A stretch of 43,004 nt of DNA from Flavobacteriales bacterium UBA1937 (GCA_002337005.1 DDFD01000003.1:1-43004); one strand, 5' to 3'. Shown: positions 32,405 through 41,485, counted from the stretch's first letter. Program-made: numbers and translations. The notes: generated by a model not told the origin, from the sequence alone.

Positions 32405-33577
32405 TTACTCTTTCGGCATATATTTAGAAATATCATCATCGTCTTTTGGTGTTTCTACAGTTGGTTGTTCTGCATTTTGTGGTGTTTCTTGCGCTGTAGA
32501 TTTTGCAGCTTCTTCTGCTTTTATTCTTTCTATTGCCAATTGTCTTTGGAATTCTTCTTCGCGTTTTTTCTTATTTCTTTTTGCTACAAAATACCAAATA
32601 ATTCCACCAATTAAAAAGATAGGCCAAAATGGAACTAATGCCAAAAATAAACTTCCTAAAACACTGAATCCTTTCATAAATGCACCTTCAGATTTATCAC
32701 CAAAAGTTTCATCTTTCTTTTCGTCTCCGTTGATGATATTTAAATCTTCTGATGGAGCAGAAGAAGCACTAGAAATAGAATTATCTATTAATGTAATCTC
32801 TACATCACACATTTGATTGGCATCATAATCTTGACCAGTAGATTGCATTGTTTTGGTTTGTACAGCTCCTAAATTTGCTAGATTATTCACCAAATTATTG
32901 AAATTAGAAAGCGGAACTTTAGTGGTGATAATTTCTTTGCCAATACCTTCGTTCTCAGAATAATTTTCGGTCACTAAATCTCCATTAGTGTTTCTAAGCT
33001 CTTGTTGAAGCATTGCTTTAGCTGATGCAATATTTTCTACTGAAATATTGAGTTTTGCAGTTTTTACAATCGGAATAATTTCAGTTTTTTGAGTAGAAAT
33101 TTTCACATCATTCGGAGAAACTTTCGGAGCAGAAGGTTGTGGATTTTCTTTTACTTTATTTAGAATTTTATTGGCAGTTTCTAAAATGTCTTTTACTTTT
33201 ACATTCTCTGTTTTAGAGTCCTTTACTACAGCAGAAACAGAATCTATCGTTTTTCTTATCTCATCGTTTTGTTGAGTTTTAGCTTTAATTTTATCAAATT
33301 GTCTCTGCACAGAATCTATGCTTATGTTTCCTTTTTTTACGGCATCTTCTATTATTTCTCTATGCTTTTCAATTTCTGGAACAATTACTTTTCCTATAGT
33401 GCTACTAGAATCGTTTACCACTTTAGAAATAGAATCTAGTGTATTATAACTTTCTTTAGCTTGTTGAAAAAGACTATCTGCATTTTTTATGGTATCCGTA
33501 GCTTGCTGCATATCTGTTTTATTACACGCAATAAGTAGGATAGAAACGGTGAAAATACTAAAAATTGTTTTCTTCAT
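32405..33577 (-). CDS. DUF4349 domain lipoprotein with C-terminal membrane helix
   Basis: This 390-residue protein has a lipobox (LLIAC, Cys18) and then a long charged helical region (~20-150, probably coiled coil). The DUF4349 domain spans ~165-265 (TAKLNISVENIASAKAML, TTKVPLSNFNNLVNNL, MCDVEITLIDN). A transmembrane helix lies near 310-332 (LFLALVPFWPIFLIGGIIWY), followed by a Lys/Glu-rich tail. Having both a lipid anchor and a C-terminal helix is typical of this family as I know it. The function is unknown; envelope stress or surface structure roles are guesses. A shorter paralogue lies 130 bp upstream on the same strand. Confidence 0.88.
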   Translation of the reverse strand: MKKTIFSIFTVSILLIACNKTDMQQATDTIKNADSLFQQAKESYNTLDSISKVVNDSSSTIGKVIVPEIEKHREIIEDAVKKGNISIDSVQRQFDKIKAKTQQNDEIRKTIDSVSAVVKDSKTENVKVKDILETANKILNKVKENPQPSAPKVSPNDVKISTQKTEIIPIVKTAKLNISVENIASAKAMLQQELRNTNGDLVTENYSENEGIGKEIITTKVPLSNFNNLVNNLANLGAVQTKTMQSTGQDYDANQMCDVEITLIDNSISSASSAPSEDLNIINGDEKKDETFGDKSEGAFMKGFSVLGSLFLALVPFWPIFLIGGIIWYFVAKRNKKKREEEFQRQLAIERIKAEEAAKSTAQETPQNAEQPTVETPKDDDDISKYMPKE

Positions 33578-33707
33578 TTTAATAGTTTTGTTGATGCCAA
33601 ATGTAATACAAAAAACATTCCTTAAATATAGGGAAAATATCGCATATGTGTATAATAAGCTTTTAATCAGTGAATTGTAAAATAATTTGCAAAGAGTTTA
33701 CAGAATA

Positions 33708-34592
33708 TTATTCTAAATTTTCTTTTGTTTTTTTCTTTTTAAAGTAGAAAAAACCGAAAGCAATCAATAAAAATAAAGGCCAAAATGGTAAAAAGAATAA
33801 TAATATATTTCCTATAACTTCCCAACCTGTGGTTACTGCATTTACTGCTTTTCCCCCGAAAGTTTTAGGCTCGTCTTCATTTTTTGCTAAAGAGCTATTT
33901 TTACTGTATAGCGTAATCTCTACATCACAAAGTTTGTTTGGTTGATAATCATCGCCAGTAATTTCTAGTGTTTTATCATTCAAAGTTCCTAGATTGTCCA
34001 TTAAATCTTCAATCAAATAATCATATTCTTTTAGAGGAATTTTTGCAATGATGTAATTGGTGTTGTTTTCGTTATTTGAGGTTAAATTTTCAGATTTTAT
34101 TTTACCATCATATTTTTTGACCAAGTATCGAACTTCTGAAATTGCAGCAGCATTATCTTCTACAGAAAAACTCAAATTGCCATATTTTTGTATCGGATTT
34201 ACAGCAATAGACTTGGCAGAAGGTTTTTCTTTGTAAATAATTTTGGTTTCTTTAATGATTTGTGGTTTCACAGGATTGTTCACTACTTTTTTGTCTTCAG
34301 TTTCTGGAGGTGTTTCGTCTATAACTTCGGGTATAATTTGAGAAGTTTTCGCCAAAGAATCTATAGATTTATTGGTTTCATTCATTACTTTTTCGTGAAC
34401 TTTTAGGGCAACTTCTTTGTCAATTTTCACATCTTCATTTACAGATAAAGCAGCAGAATCTGCATTGTTGTTTTTTTCTTCGGCAACTACAGAAGCGTTC
34501 TCTTTTTCTGGTGAGTTTTGGTTTGCCATTTCAGATTTGTTGCACGCTACTATAGAAAGAGCGATTGCAGCTAGAACAATTGTTTTTTTCAT
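33708..34592 (-). CDS. DUF4349 domain lipoprotein, paralogue
   Basis: This 294-residue protein has a lipobox (LSIVAC, Cys17), a low-complexity Glu/Asn/Lys region and Pro/Lys linker to about 135, then a DUF4349 domain (YGNLSFSVEDNAAAISEV, AKIPLKEYDYLIEDLMDN, LCDVEITLYSKNS). A membrane helix follows near 262-283 (NILLFFLPFWPLFLLIAFGF). It shares the CDVEITL and PFWP(L/I)FL blocks with the neighbouring lipoprotein, so the pair arose by tandem duplication and later divergence of the spacer. It is likely co-transcribed with it. Function unknown. Confidence 0.88.
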   Translation of the reverse strand: MKKTIVLAAIALSIVACNKSEMANQNSPEKENASVVAEEKNNNADSAALSVNEDVKIDKEVALKVHEKVMNETNKSIDSLAKTSQIIPEVIDETPPETEDKKVVNNPVKPQIIKETKIIYKEKPSAKSIAVNPIQKYGNLSFSVEDNAAAISEVRYLVKKYDGKIKSENLTSNNENNTNYIIAKIPLKEYDYLIEDLMDNLGTLNDKTLEITGDDYQPNKLCDVEITLYSKNSSLAKNEDEPKTFGGKAVNAVTTGWEVIGNILLFFLPFWPLFLLIAFGFFYFKKKKTKENLE

Positions 34593-34773
34593 AACTATTA
34601 TTTTTTGATATGATAAAATTATCCTGCTGTTTTTAGAATTTTTTGTAAAAGCTAAGTTTTCTTTTTGTAATATTTATTATTTTGATATTTAATTACTTAC
34701 AGTTGTTTTACAAAGCGAAATACAAAATTGAAAATTGATTTTAAGAAATATTAATAATTTTTGTAAACAAAAA

Positions 34774-34797
34774 AATCTCCAAGTTCCCTTGAAGATT
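34774..34797 (-). terminator. Terminator of prfC
   Basis: On the minus strand AATCTTCAAG and CTTGGAGATT form a near-perfect stem with a GGAA loop, followed by seven T, 31 bp past the prfC stop. Confidence 0.85.
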
Positions 34798-34827
34798 CAT
34801 TTAAAATTTATAATCTAAAATTTATAA

Positions 34828-36423
34828 TTATTTAGAATGTCCCCATTCACTTATAAAGTGCAGTTTCACATTTGGGAATTTTTCTTGAGCCATAGAAATA
34901 GAAAACGCCGAATCTGCCAAAAAAACCAATTGTCCGTGGTTATCTCTTGCCATAAAACGTTGTTTCAATCTTGCAAATTCTTGAAATTCTGCAGATTTTT
35001 CATCCGTTTCTATCCAACAAGCTTTGTGAATAGCGATGGGTTCGTAGGTACATTTTGCACCATATTCGTGTTCTAATCTGTATTGTATTACTTCGTATTG
35101 TAGTGCTCCAACTGTTCCAATAATTTTTCTGCCATTCATTTCCAGCGTAAATAATTGCGCCACACCTTCATCCATTAATTGATCTACACCTTTTGCTAAT
35201 TGCTTCGCTTTCAGAGGATCACTATTGTTTACATATCTAAAATGTTCTGGTGAAAAACTAGGAATTCCTTTAAACTGAATTTTTTCTCCTGCCGTCAAAG
35301 TATCTCCAATTCTGAAATTTCCGGTATCGTGAAGTCCCACAATATCTCCCGGGAAACTTTCGTCTACCACTTCTTTTTTATCGGCAAAGAAAGCATTAGG
35401 CGAAGAAAATTTCATTTTTTTACCTTCTCTTACCAAAAGATAATTTTCGTTTCTTTTGAAAGTTCCTGAAACTATTTTCACGAAAGCCAATCTATCACGG
35501 TGCTTCGGATCCATATTTGCGTGAATTTTGAAAACAAATCCTGTAAAATTGTTTTCTTCAGGTTTTACCATTCTGGTGTCAGATTCTTTTGGTTGAGGCA
35601 TCGGCGCGATTTCCACAAAAGCATCTAGCAACTCTCTCACTCCAAAATTATTCAATGCAGAACCGAAAAATACAGGTTGTAAATCACCATTCATGTATGC
35701 TTCTCTGTCAAATTCTGGATAAACAGATTCTATTAATTCTAATTCGTCTCGCAAAATCCCAGCTGCTTTTTCTCCGATGATATCATCTACTTTTTTATCG
35801 TTAATGTCTTCAATAACAATGCTTTCGCCAACTTTCTGTTTCTTTTCTTCAAGAAATAGCTGAATGTTTTTCTCCCAAATATTATAAATGCCTTGGAAAT
35901 CACTTCCCATACCAATTGGTAAAGAAAGAGGAACTACTTTTAATCCTAATTTTTGCTCTACTTCATCTAGTAAATCAAAGGCATCTTTTCCTTCTCTATC
36001 TAATTTATTAATAAAAACCAACATCGGTATTTTACGCATTCTACATACTTCTACCAATTTTTCGGTTTGTGTTTCTACACCTTTTGCTACATCTATTACT
36101 ACAATTACAGAATCTACTGCCGTTAAAGTTCTGTACGTATCTTCCGCAAAATCTTTGTGACCAGGTGTATCTAGAATGTTGATTTTTTTTCCTTTATATT
36201 CAAAAGCTAAAACAGAAGTTGCCACAGAAATTCCTCTCTGTCTTTCGATTTCCATAAAATCGGAAGTTGCTCCTTTTTTAATTTTGTTAGATTTTACAGC
36301 ACCAGCTTCCTGAATTGCACCTCCGAAAAGAAGTAATTTCTCCGTCAAAGTAGTTTTACCAGCATCTGGATGCGATATAATCCCGAAAGTTTTACGCTTT
36401 GATATTTCTTGTAATAAACTCAT
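34828..36423 (-). CDS. prfC: Peptide chain release factor 3
   Basis: RF3 is a translational GTPase that recycles RF1/RF2 from the ribosome after peptide release. I place the start at ATG 36423 (MSLLQEISKRKTFG), because the frame extends 7 codons upstream only to a TTG; the product is 531 aa. The GTPase motifs are complete: SHPDAGKTTLTEKLL (G1), QRGISVATS (G2), DTPGHKDF (G3) and NKLDREG (G4). The RF3-specific domain II and C-terminal sections are present (FVFKIHANMDPKHRDRLAFV, VGALQYEVIQYRLEHEYGAK). It stands alone with its own terminator. Confidence 0.97.
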   Translation of the reverse strand: MSLLQEISKRKTFGIISHPDAGKTTLTEKLLLFGGAIQEAGAVKSNKIKKGATSDFMEIERQRGISVATSVLAFEYKGKKINILDTPGHKDFAEDTYRTLTAVDSVIVVIDVAKGVETQTEKLVEVCRMRKIPMLVFINKLDREGKDAFDLLDEVEQKLGLKVVPLSLPIGMGSDFQGIYNIWEKNIQLFLEEKKQKVGESIVIEDINDKKVDDIIGEKAAGILRDELELIESVYPEFDREAYMNGDLQPVFFGSALNNFGVRELLDAFVEIAPMPQPKESDTRMVKPEENNFTGFVFKIHANMDPKHRDRLAFVKIVSGTFKRNENYLLVREGKKMKFSSPNAFFADKKEVVDESFPGDIVGLHDTGNFRIGDTLTAGEKIQFKGIPSFSPEHFRYVNNSDPLKAKQLAKGVDQLMDEGVAQLFTLEMNGRKIIGTVGALQYEVIQYRLEHEYGAKCTYEPIAIHKACWIETDEKSAEFQEFARLKQRFMARDNHGQLVFLADSAFSISMAQEKFPNVKLHFISEWGHSK

Positions 36424-36563
36424 TTCTAAATTTTGAAGTTGCAAAAATCGTGATTTTTAATGGAATTTGAAAATTTAATTCTCGTTGTATATTTTGTTAA
36501 ATAATTCAATCATTAAAAACATTAAAATTTCTTAAAAAGTTAGAGAAGCTCAATTACAATTTT

Positions 36564-36571
36564 TATATTTG
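36564..36571 (+). promoter_or_regulatory. Candidate -7 promoter box
   Basis: TATATTTG matches the TAnnTTTG consensus and lies 23 bp before the ATG at 36595. The -33 TTG box is not obvious. Confidence 0.45.
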
Positions 36572-36594
36572 ATGAAAATTAAATATAATTAAAA

Positions 36595-36867
36595 ATGACA
36601 CAAATTTTGGTATTAATAACACTTTCAGATTCAGGAATAGTAACCATAAAATCAACTCCAGAATTGCCAAAAGAGGAAATGGAATATGTAAATAAATGGA
36701 AAGAAGAGGGGATTTTAGAGAATTTTTATATTTCCGTTACAAAAAAAGACGCAGTACTTATTTTCAAAAATATTGATGAATCAAAAACAAAGGAGCTTAT
36801 AGAAATTTTACCCTATTTTCCGTATATGCAGAAAATAGAGTATCACATTTTAGATAAACAATTTTAA
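36595..36867 (+). CDS. Small YCII/muconolactone-isomerase-like alpha/beta protein
   Basis: This 90-residue protein has the beta-alpha-beta-beta-alpha-beta pattern of dimeric ferredoxin-like (alpha+beta barrel) proteins: TQILVLITLSDS as strand one, KEEMEYVNKWKEEGILENFY as helix one, KKDAVLIFKNIDESKTKELI in the middle and an EILPYFPYMQKIEYHIL end. The last block resembles the SLPLFPYMDIEVTPL stretch of muconolactone-isomerase-like proteins. No catalytic role can be assigned and no aromatic-degradation genes lie nearby. A CPBP protease gene follows after 60 bp, possibly in the same transcript. Confidence 0.75.
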   Translation: MTQILVLITLSDSGIVTIKSTPELPKEEMEYVNKWKEEGILENFYISVTKKDAVLIFKNIDESKTKELIEILPYFPYMQKIEYHILDKQF

Positions 36868-36927
36868 ATTTTCATTTCATATTTAATTTAAAATGATCAA
36901 ACTCAATAGAAAACTATCAGAATTTTT

Positions 36928-37752
36928 ATGAATAATTCAAAATACAGAAACTACGTTTTAGACAGTTATGGCATTATTGTAATGATTTTGGCATTAATAT
37001 TTTCGTCATCTTTGATTGGTTTGGTCGTTTTTTGGGCATTTGAATATTTTCATAAAGACATCAGATATTCAGACGCTTTTAATATTTTAAGCTATCTATT
37101 TTCGTTCTTACCTGTAATTGCTGCTTTTGATTATTTTGTAATGAGAAGAAAAGGAAAGGTACTCAATTTTAATATGCAAACCAGACCATTTCACGTTTAT
37201 TTATTGATTTTCCCTATGATGTTTGGGATGATGCTCATTGCAGAATACACCACGTCTTTTGTCCCAATTTCAGGGCCTGTTTTTGGAGAATGGTACAAAA
37301 TGTTTTCGGAACAAATGGATACAATTTCAGAAGATACATTTACCGTTTTTCTTTTGGTGAGCTTTTTTGCGCCTATCATAGAAGAAATTCTTTTCCGAGG
37401 AATTATCCAAAAAGGAATGATTAATAAAGGTATAAAACCTAGAAATGCCATTGTTATTTCTGCTTTGGTTTTTGGTTTAGTACATTTTAATCCGTGGCAA
37501 TTTATTGGTGCCTTTCTTCTAGGATTAGTTTTAGGTGTGGTTTACTTTAAGACAAAATCACTTTTAATGCCTATTTTACTACACTTTTTCAATAATACCA
37601 TTGCAGCAATAATGATGAAATACTATTACACCGAAAGTTTTTCAGACTTATTAAATATACCTAGTTACATTTTACTATTACTTGGAATTGCAATTTTTGC
37701 CGTTTTTTATTATATATTTATGTATAAAAATAGAATTTATTATAGAGAGTAG
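36928..37752 (+). CDS. CPBP family intramembrane metalloprotease
   Basis: This 274-residue protein has about eight hydrophobic segments and belongs to the CPBP (CAAX protease/bacteriocin-processing, Abi) family. The three conserved motifs are intact: EEILFRG (E152, E153, R157), FGLVH (H186) in an FxxxH context, and HFFNN (H219 to N223). Members cleave substrates within or near the membrane and some process prenylated or bacteriocin-type peptides, but no substrate is suggested by the neighbours. It is followed 48 bp later by rdgB on the same strand. Confidence 0.94.
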   Translation: MNNSKYRNYVLDSYGIIVMILALIFSSSLIGLVVFWAFEYFHKDIRYSDAFNILSYLFSFLPVIAAFDYFVMRRKGKVLNFNMQTRPFHVYLLIFPMMFGMMLIAEYTTSFVPISGPVFGEWYKMFSEQMDTISEDTFTVFLLVSFFAPIIEEILFRGIIQKGMINKGIKPRNAIVISALVFGLVHFNPWQFIGAFLLGLVLGVVYFKTKSLLMPILLHFFNNTIAAIMMKYYYTESFSDLLNIPSYILLLLGIAIFAVFYYIFMYKNRIYYRE

Positions 37753-37800
37753 AATCTAAACTCAAACATTATTATTTCAAAAATTACTTATTACATATAA

Positions 37801-38370
37801 ATGGAAATTCTTGTCGCAACACACAATCTTCACAAAAAAGAAGAAATCCAACAAATTCTTGGCGAAAAATATAAAATCACATCTCTTACAGATTACAACA
37901 TTCACGATGAAATCATAGAAGACGGAGATTCCTTCCACGCAAATGCATTGATAAAAGCCAAATTCTGCTTCGAAAAAACAGGGAAATCTAGTCTTGGCGA
38001 CGATTCTGGTTTGGTAGTTCCTGCATTAGACGGAAGACCAGGAATTTTTTCTGCACGTTACGCAGGAAACCACGATTTTGATAAAAATATAGCGAAAGTT
38101 CTAGACGAAATGCAAGATAAAGACAACAGAGAAGCTTATTTTATTACGGTTTTGTGCTTGTACAACGAAAATGGAGCAGAATATTTTGAAGGAAGAGTCT
38201 ATGGAAATTTAAGTCGAGAAAAAAGCGGAAAAAAAGGTTTCGGTTATGATCCTATTTTTATCCCAGAAAATCACGAAATTTCTTTTGCAGATATGCCTTC
38301 AGAAGAAAAAAATGCCATCAGTCACAGAAAAAATGCTTTGGATAAATTTCTGCAATTTTTAGAAAAATAA
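37801..38370 (+). CDS. rdgB: Non-canonical purine NTP pyrophosphatase (RdgB/HAM1)
   Basis: This enzyme hydrolyses dITP, XTP and ITP to monophosphates, keeping deaminated purines out of nucleic acids. It is 189 residues, the usual size. Family blocks are complete: THNLHKKEEIQQIL at the N-terminus (phosphate binding), LGDDSGLVVPALDGRPGIFS then ARYAG, FEGRVYG, KKGFGYDPIF and ISHRKNALDKF at the end. It lies in a run of plus-strand housekeeping genes, with rnz 126 bp downstream. Confidence 0.97.
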   Translation: MEILVATHNLHKKEEIQQILGEKYKITSLTDYNIHDEIIEDGDSFHANALIKAKFCFEKTGKSSLGDDSGLVVPALDGRPGIFSARYAGNHDFDKNIAKVLDEMQDKDNREAYFITVLCLYNENGAEYFEGRVYGNLSREKSGKKGFGYDPIFIPENHEISFADMPSEEKNAISHRKNALDKFLQFLEK

Positions 38371-38442
38371 AACGGTCATAAATGCACGAAAGCTATTTCT
38401 AAAACATTTTTTTTAATATTAGTGAATTCGTGGCAAAAGTCA

Positions 38443-38450
38443 TAAATTTG
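38443..38450 (+). promoter_or_regulatory. Candidate -7 promoter box of rnz
   Basis: TAAATTTG matches TAnnTTTG, 45 bp upstream of the TTG at 38496. It falls inside the longer reading frame that begins with GTG 38430, which supports starting rnz at the TTG rather than the GTG. Confidence 0.5.
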
Positions 38451-38495
38451 CAAATATTAAAAACATCAAACACCTATCATCAAACAACCAACAAT

Positions 38496-39410
38496 TTGAG
38501 TACTTATTTAACGATTCTCGGCTTTAATTCTGCAATTCCTACGGTAAAATCTGCGCCTACATCGCAGTTTCTAGAAATGGAAGAACGTTGTTTCCTTATT
38601 GATTGTGGAGAAGGAACTCAGGTTCAGCTCAGAAAAGCTAAAGCTAAATTCTCAAAAATAAATCATATTTTTATTTCGCATCTTCACGGAGACCACGTTT
38701 TTGGTTTGCCGGGTTTAATTTCTAGTTTCAGGCTTTTAGGCAGAGAAACTCCGCTTAATGTTTACGGACCAAAAGGAATTAAAGCTATGATGGAAGCTAT
38801 TTTTAAATACACCGAAACGTATCAAGGTTTCGAGGTAATTTTCCACGAACTTTCTTCTAAAAATTCCGAGAAAATTTTTGAAGACAATAGAGTAGAAGTT
38901 TACACCATTCCACTAGATCATAGAATCTATTGCAACGGCTATATTTTCAAGGAAAAACCAAAGGAAAGACATCTGAATATGAAAGAAATTTCTAAATATC
39001 CAGAAATAGAAATTTGCGATTATCACAATCTAAAACGCGGCAAAGATTTTATTCTGAAAGATGGTTATATCCTAAAAAACGAGGCGCTAACTACCGCAGC
39101 AGAACCGCCAGTTTCTTATGCTTTTTGCAGTGATACCAGATATTTAGAAAGCATAGTCCCGATTATTAAAAACGTAGATTTATTGTACCACGAAGCTACT
39201 TTTTTGCACGATTTAAAAGAAATGGCAGACTACACCGGACATACTACTGCGCTAGAAGCCGCAAAAATTGCCAGAAAAGCCAAAGCCAAAAAGTTGATTT
39301 TAGGACATTTTTCTAATCGATATGCAGATTATCAAGTCTTTCTAAACGAAGCTTGCGAAATTTTTCCAGAAACGTATCTTCCACAGCAATTAGAACCTGT
39401 GAAGATTTAA
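38496..39410 (+). CDS. rnz: Ribonuclease Z
   Basis: The enzyme cleaves the 3' trailer of tRNA precursors. I choose the TTG at 38496, giving MSTYLTILGFNSAIPT and 304 aa, because family proteins begin here. The 22 codons upstream, from a GTG, are A/C-rich and contain a promoter-like box. The metallo-beta-lactamase core is complete: FISHLHGDHVFGLPG (H62, H64, D66, H67), LDHRIYCNGYIF with its His, DTRYLE, YHEATFLHD and LGHFSNRY. The RNase Z flexible-arm region and GHTTALEAAKIARKAKAKK are present. Confidence 0.93.
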   Translation: MSTYLTILGFNSAIPTVKSAPTSQFLEMEERCFLIDCGEGTQVQLRKAKAKFSKINHIFISHLHGDHVFGLPGLISSFRLLGRETPLNVYGPKGIKAMMEAIFKYTETYQGFEVIFHELSSKNSEKIFEDNRVEVYTIPLDHRIYCNGYIFKEKPKERHLNMKEISKYPEIEICDYHNLKRGKDFILKDGYILKNEALTTAAEPPVSYAFCSDTRYLESIVPIIKNVDLLYHEATFLHDLKEMADYTGHTTALEAAKIARKAKAKKLILGHFSNRYADYQVFLNEACEIFPETYLPQQLEPVKI

Positions 39411-39467
39411 AATTTAAGATTTACAATTTTTAATTTTTTTGGGGCAGCTTTTCCGCCCTCCGTTCCC

Positions 39468-39511
39468 GCTTTTTTCGGTAACTTCGACAAGCTCAGCTAC
39501 CAAAAAAGAGC
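39468..39511 (+). repeat. Intergenic palindrome with CTTCGACAAGCTCAG core
   Basis: GCTTTTTTCGGTA and TACCAAAAAAGAGC form an almost perfect stem around CTTCGACAAGCTCAG. The surrounding patch (39440-39531) is GC-richer than its flanks and codes for nothing obvious. I recall this core string from intergenic repeats of many flavobacteria. Confidence 0.6.
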
Positions 39512-39571
39512 TTCACTCAGGTCGGGCTGCAAAATGTAATACATCAAACATCCATCATCCAACAAATTATT

Positions 39572-40339
39572 ATGAACGAACAAGAAATCTTTGATTTTTT
39601 GAACCAAAAAGCAGAACAATACAATCACACAGATTTTATTGAATTAGATCCTATCTCAATTCCACATCAGTTTTCTATGAAACAAGACATAGAAATTTCG
39701 GCGTTTTTTGCAGCGACAATAGCTTGGGGAAATAGAAAAGCTATCATTACATCGGCTCAAAAAATTATCAATTTTATGGAGAATTCTCCGTATGATTTCG
39801 TGATGAATGCTTCTGAAAAAGATTTCAAAAAATTAGAAAATAAAGCCGTTCACAGAACTTTTTCTGGCGAAGACTTTAAACAATTTATTTTGAATTTAAA
39901 AAGTGTTTATACAGAATTTGAAAGTTTAGAAAATCTATTTTTACTCCAAAAAAAAGAAGAAAATTATTATCATTCCATAGAAAGATTTAGAAATCGTTTT
40001 CTTGGCGAAACATTTCATAGAAGTCATAAACACGTAAGTTCGCCTTATAAAAATTCAGCTTCAAAAAGATTGGTCATGTTTCTGCGATGGATGGTTCGTG
40101 ATGATAAAAAAGGCGTTGACTTTGGCATTTGGAAAAACCTTCCACAGAAATATTTATCAATTCCATTAGATGTTCATACCGCCAATATTTCTAGAAAATT
40201 AGGAATTCTGAACCGTACTCAAAATGATTGGAAAGCAGTGGAAGAACTTGACAAAATCATCAGAAAATACAATCCAGAAGATCCTGCAATCTATGATTAT
40301 GCGCTTTTTGGAATTGGAGTTTCTAAAGAATTGTTGTAA
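39572..40339 (+). CDS. TIGR02757 / DUF2400 family protein
   Basis: This 255-residue protein shows the DUF2400 pattern: ELDPISIPHQF near residue 25, EISAFFAATIAWGNRKAI, FLRWMVRDDKKGVDFGIWK and the C-terminal block IPLDVHTANISRKLGILNR. The all-helical C-terminal half resembles HhH-type DNA-repair folds, which has led to suggestions of a nucleic-acid role, but no activity is known to me. The predicted protein is cytosolic. It follows rnz with a repeat-bearing gap of 161 bp, so linkage with rnz may be positional only. Confidence 0.9.
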   Translation: MNEQEIFDFLNQKAEQYNHTDFIELDPISIPHQFSMKQDIEISAFFAATIAWGNRKAIITSAQKIINFMENSPYDFVMNASEKDFKKLENKAVHRTFSGEDFKQFILNLKSVYTEFESLENLFLLQKKEENYYHSIERFRNRFLGETFHRSHKHVSSPYKNSASKRLVMFLRWMVRDDKKGVDFGIWKNLPQKYLSIPLDVHTANISRKLGILNRTQNDWKAVEELDKIIRKYNPEDPAIYDYALFGIGVSKELL

Positions 40340-40399
40340 GGCTGAGTTTAAATAATTTATGTAATTGCAGAAAAAAAATAACTCATTGATAATCAAATA

Positions 40400-40532
40400 A
40401 AACGCAAAGGCGCAAGAAAATCAAAGATTTTCATTATTTAGCACAGACAAAAAGCCTACGAACGAAGTTCGTAAAAACTTGCATCTTAAAAATATAAAGT
40501 GTCAAATATTAATAATTTGCGCCATTGCGTTA
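40400..40532. repeat. Intergenic element bounded by ACGCAAAGGCGCAA inverted ends
   Basis: The left end AAACGCAAAGGCGCAA (40400-40415) and right end TTGCGCCATTGCGTTA (40517-40532) are imperfect inverted repeats about 100 bp apart. A perfect small palindrome, ACGAAC-GAA-GTTCGT (40458-40472), sits between them. No coding frame is seen. The form suggests a MITE-like or REP-like repeat. Confidence 0.6.
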
Positions 40533-40555
40533 AATTTTCTCTAAAAGCAGACAGC

Positions 40556-41485
40556 TTAAATCCATTTTTTCTTTAAGAACAACCAAACCCCCAAAATTGA
40601 TAGAATAATAGAACCAAAAAGTATCAAATAAATTCCGTTCGGATTGTGTTCTAAATGATTGGTAACATTCATACCATAAATACTGGCAATTAAGGTAGGA
40701 ATCATCAAAATAATGGAAATAGAAGTGAGACGTTTCATAATTACGTTCAGATTATTAGAAATTACAGATGCATACGCATCCATCATTCCACTTAAAATGT
40801 CGCTGAAAATGTGAGAAGTATCAATCGCTTGTTTTAGCTCAATTTCTACATCTTCCAAAAGTTCTTCTTCTAAAATATTTTTAATTTTTCTTTGACTTTT
40901 GAATCTGTAAAGCAAAATTTCGTTGCTTCTAAGAGAAGTATTGAAGTAAACCAAAGATTTTTCGATATTAAAAAGAGTTTGTAAATCTTCGTTTTTGATG
41001 GAACGTTCTAAATCGTTTTCTGCGTTTTTGATTTGATTGTTGATTTGCTTTAAATATTTTAAAAACCAAACGCTTGCACTTAGATGAAATCTCAAAATAA
41101 GATTCAGATTGTCCGTTTCTTCGATGGTTTTTCTGGTAGAATAATAATTTACAAAATCTAGTAACAAATCTGCTTTGTAAAAAGTAATGGTTACAAAATA
41201 ATCTTTGTTGTAAACAATACCAAGAGGAACCGTAATAAAAGGTGATTTTTCGTTGGTGGTTTTATGCGGAATTCTGAGTAAAACAAATGTCCAATCGTCT
41301 TCTACCTCAATTCTCGGGCGTTCATCTATATCTTCGATATCATTATAAAAAGCAACAGGAATTTTAAGATCTTCCAGAAGATATTTTTTATCTTCGGCAG
41401 TTGGTTCTTCTATACTAATCCAAGTTCTATCTGTAATTTCGTCATTTTTAGTGATTTTTTTGTCTATATGATAAATGTTTTTCAT
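40556..41485 (-). CDS. corA: CorA family magnesium/cobalt transporter
   Basis: This inner-membrane pentameric channel takes up Mg2+ (and Co2+/Ni2+). It is 309 residues, the normal length. The N-terminal two thirds form the cytosolic funnel (TWISIEEPTAEDKKYLLEDL, then RPRIEVEDDWTFVLLRIPHK), with long helices (INNQIKNAENDLERSIKNED). Two C-terminal transmembrane helices flank the signature GMN (residues 271-273, IASIYGMNV), and the Lys-rich KKKWI end is typical. It is divergent from an acidic membrane protein gene 180 bp away. Confidence 0.95.
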   Translation of the reverse strand: MKNIYHIDKKITKNDEITDRTWISIEEPTAEDKKYLLEDLKIPVAFYNDIEDIDERPRIEVEDDWTFVLLRIPHKTTNEKSPFITVPLGIVYNKDYFVTITFYKADLLLDFVNYYSTRKTIEETDNLNLILRFHLSASVWFLKYLKQINNQIKNAENDLERSIKNEDLQTLFNIEKSLVYFNTSLRSNEILLYRFKSQRKIKNILEEELLEDVEIELKQAIDTSHIFSDILSGMMDAYASVISNNLNVIMKRLTSISIILMIPTLIASIYGMNVTNHLEHNPNGIYLILFGSIILSILGVWLFLKKKWI

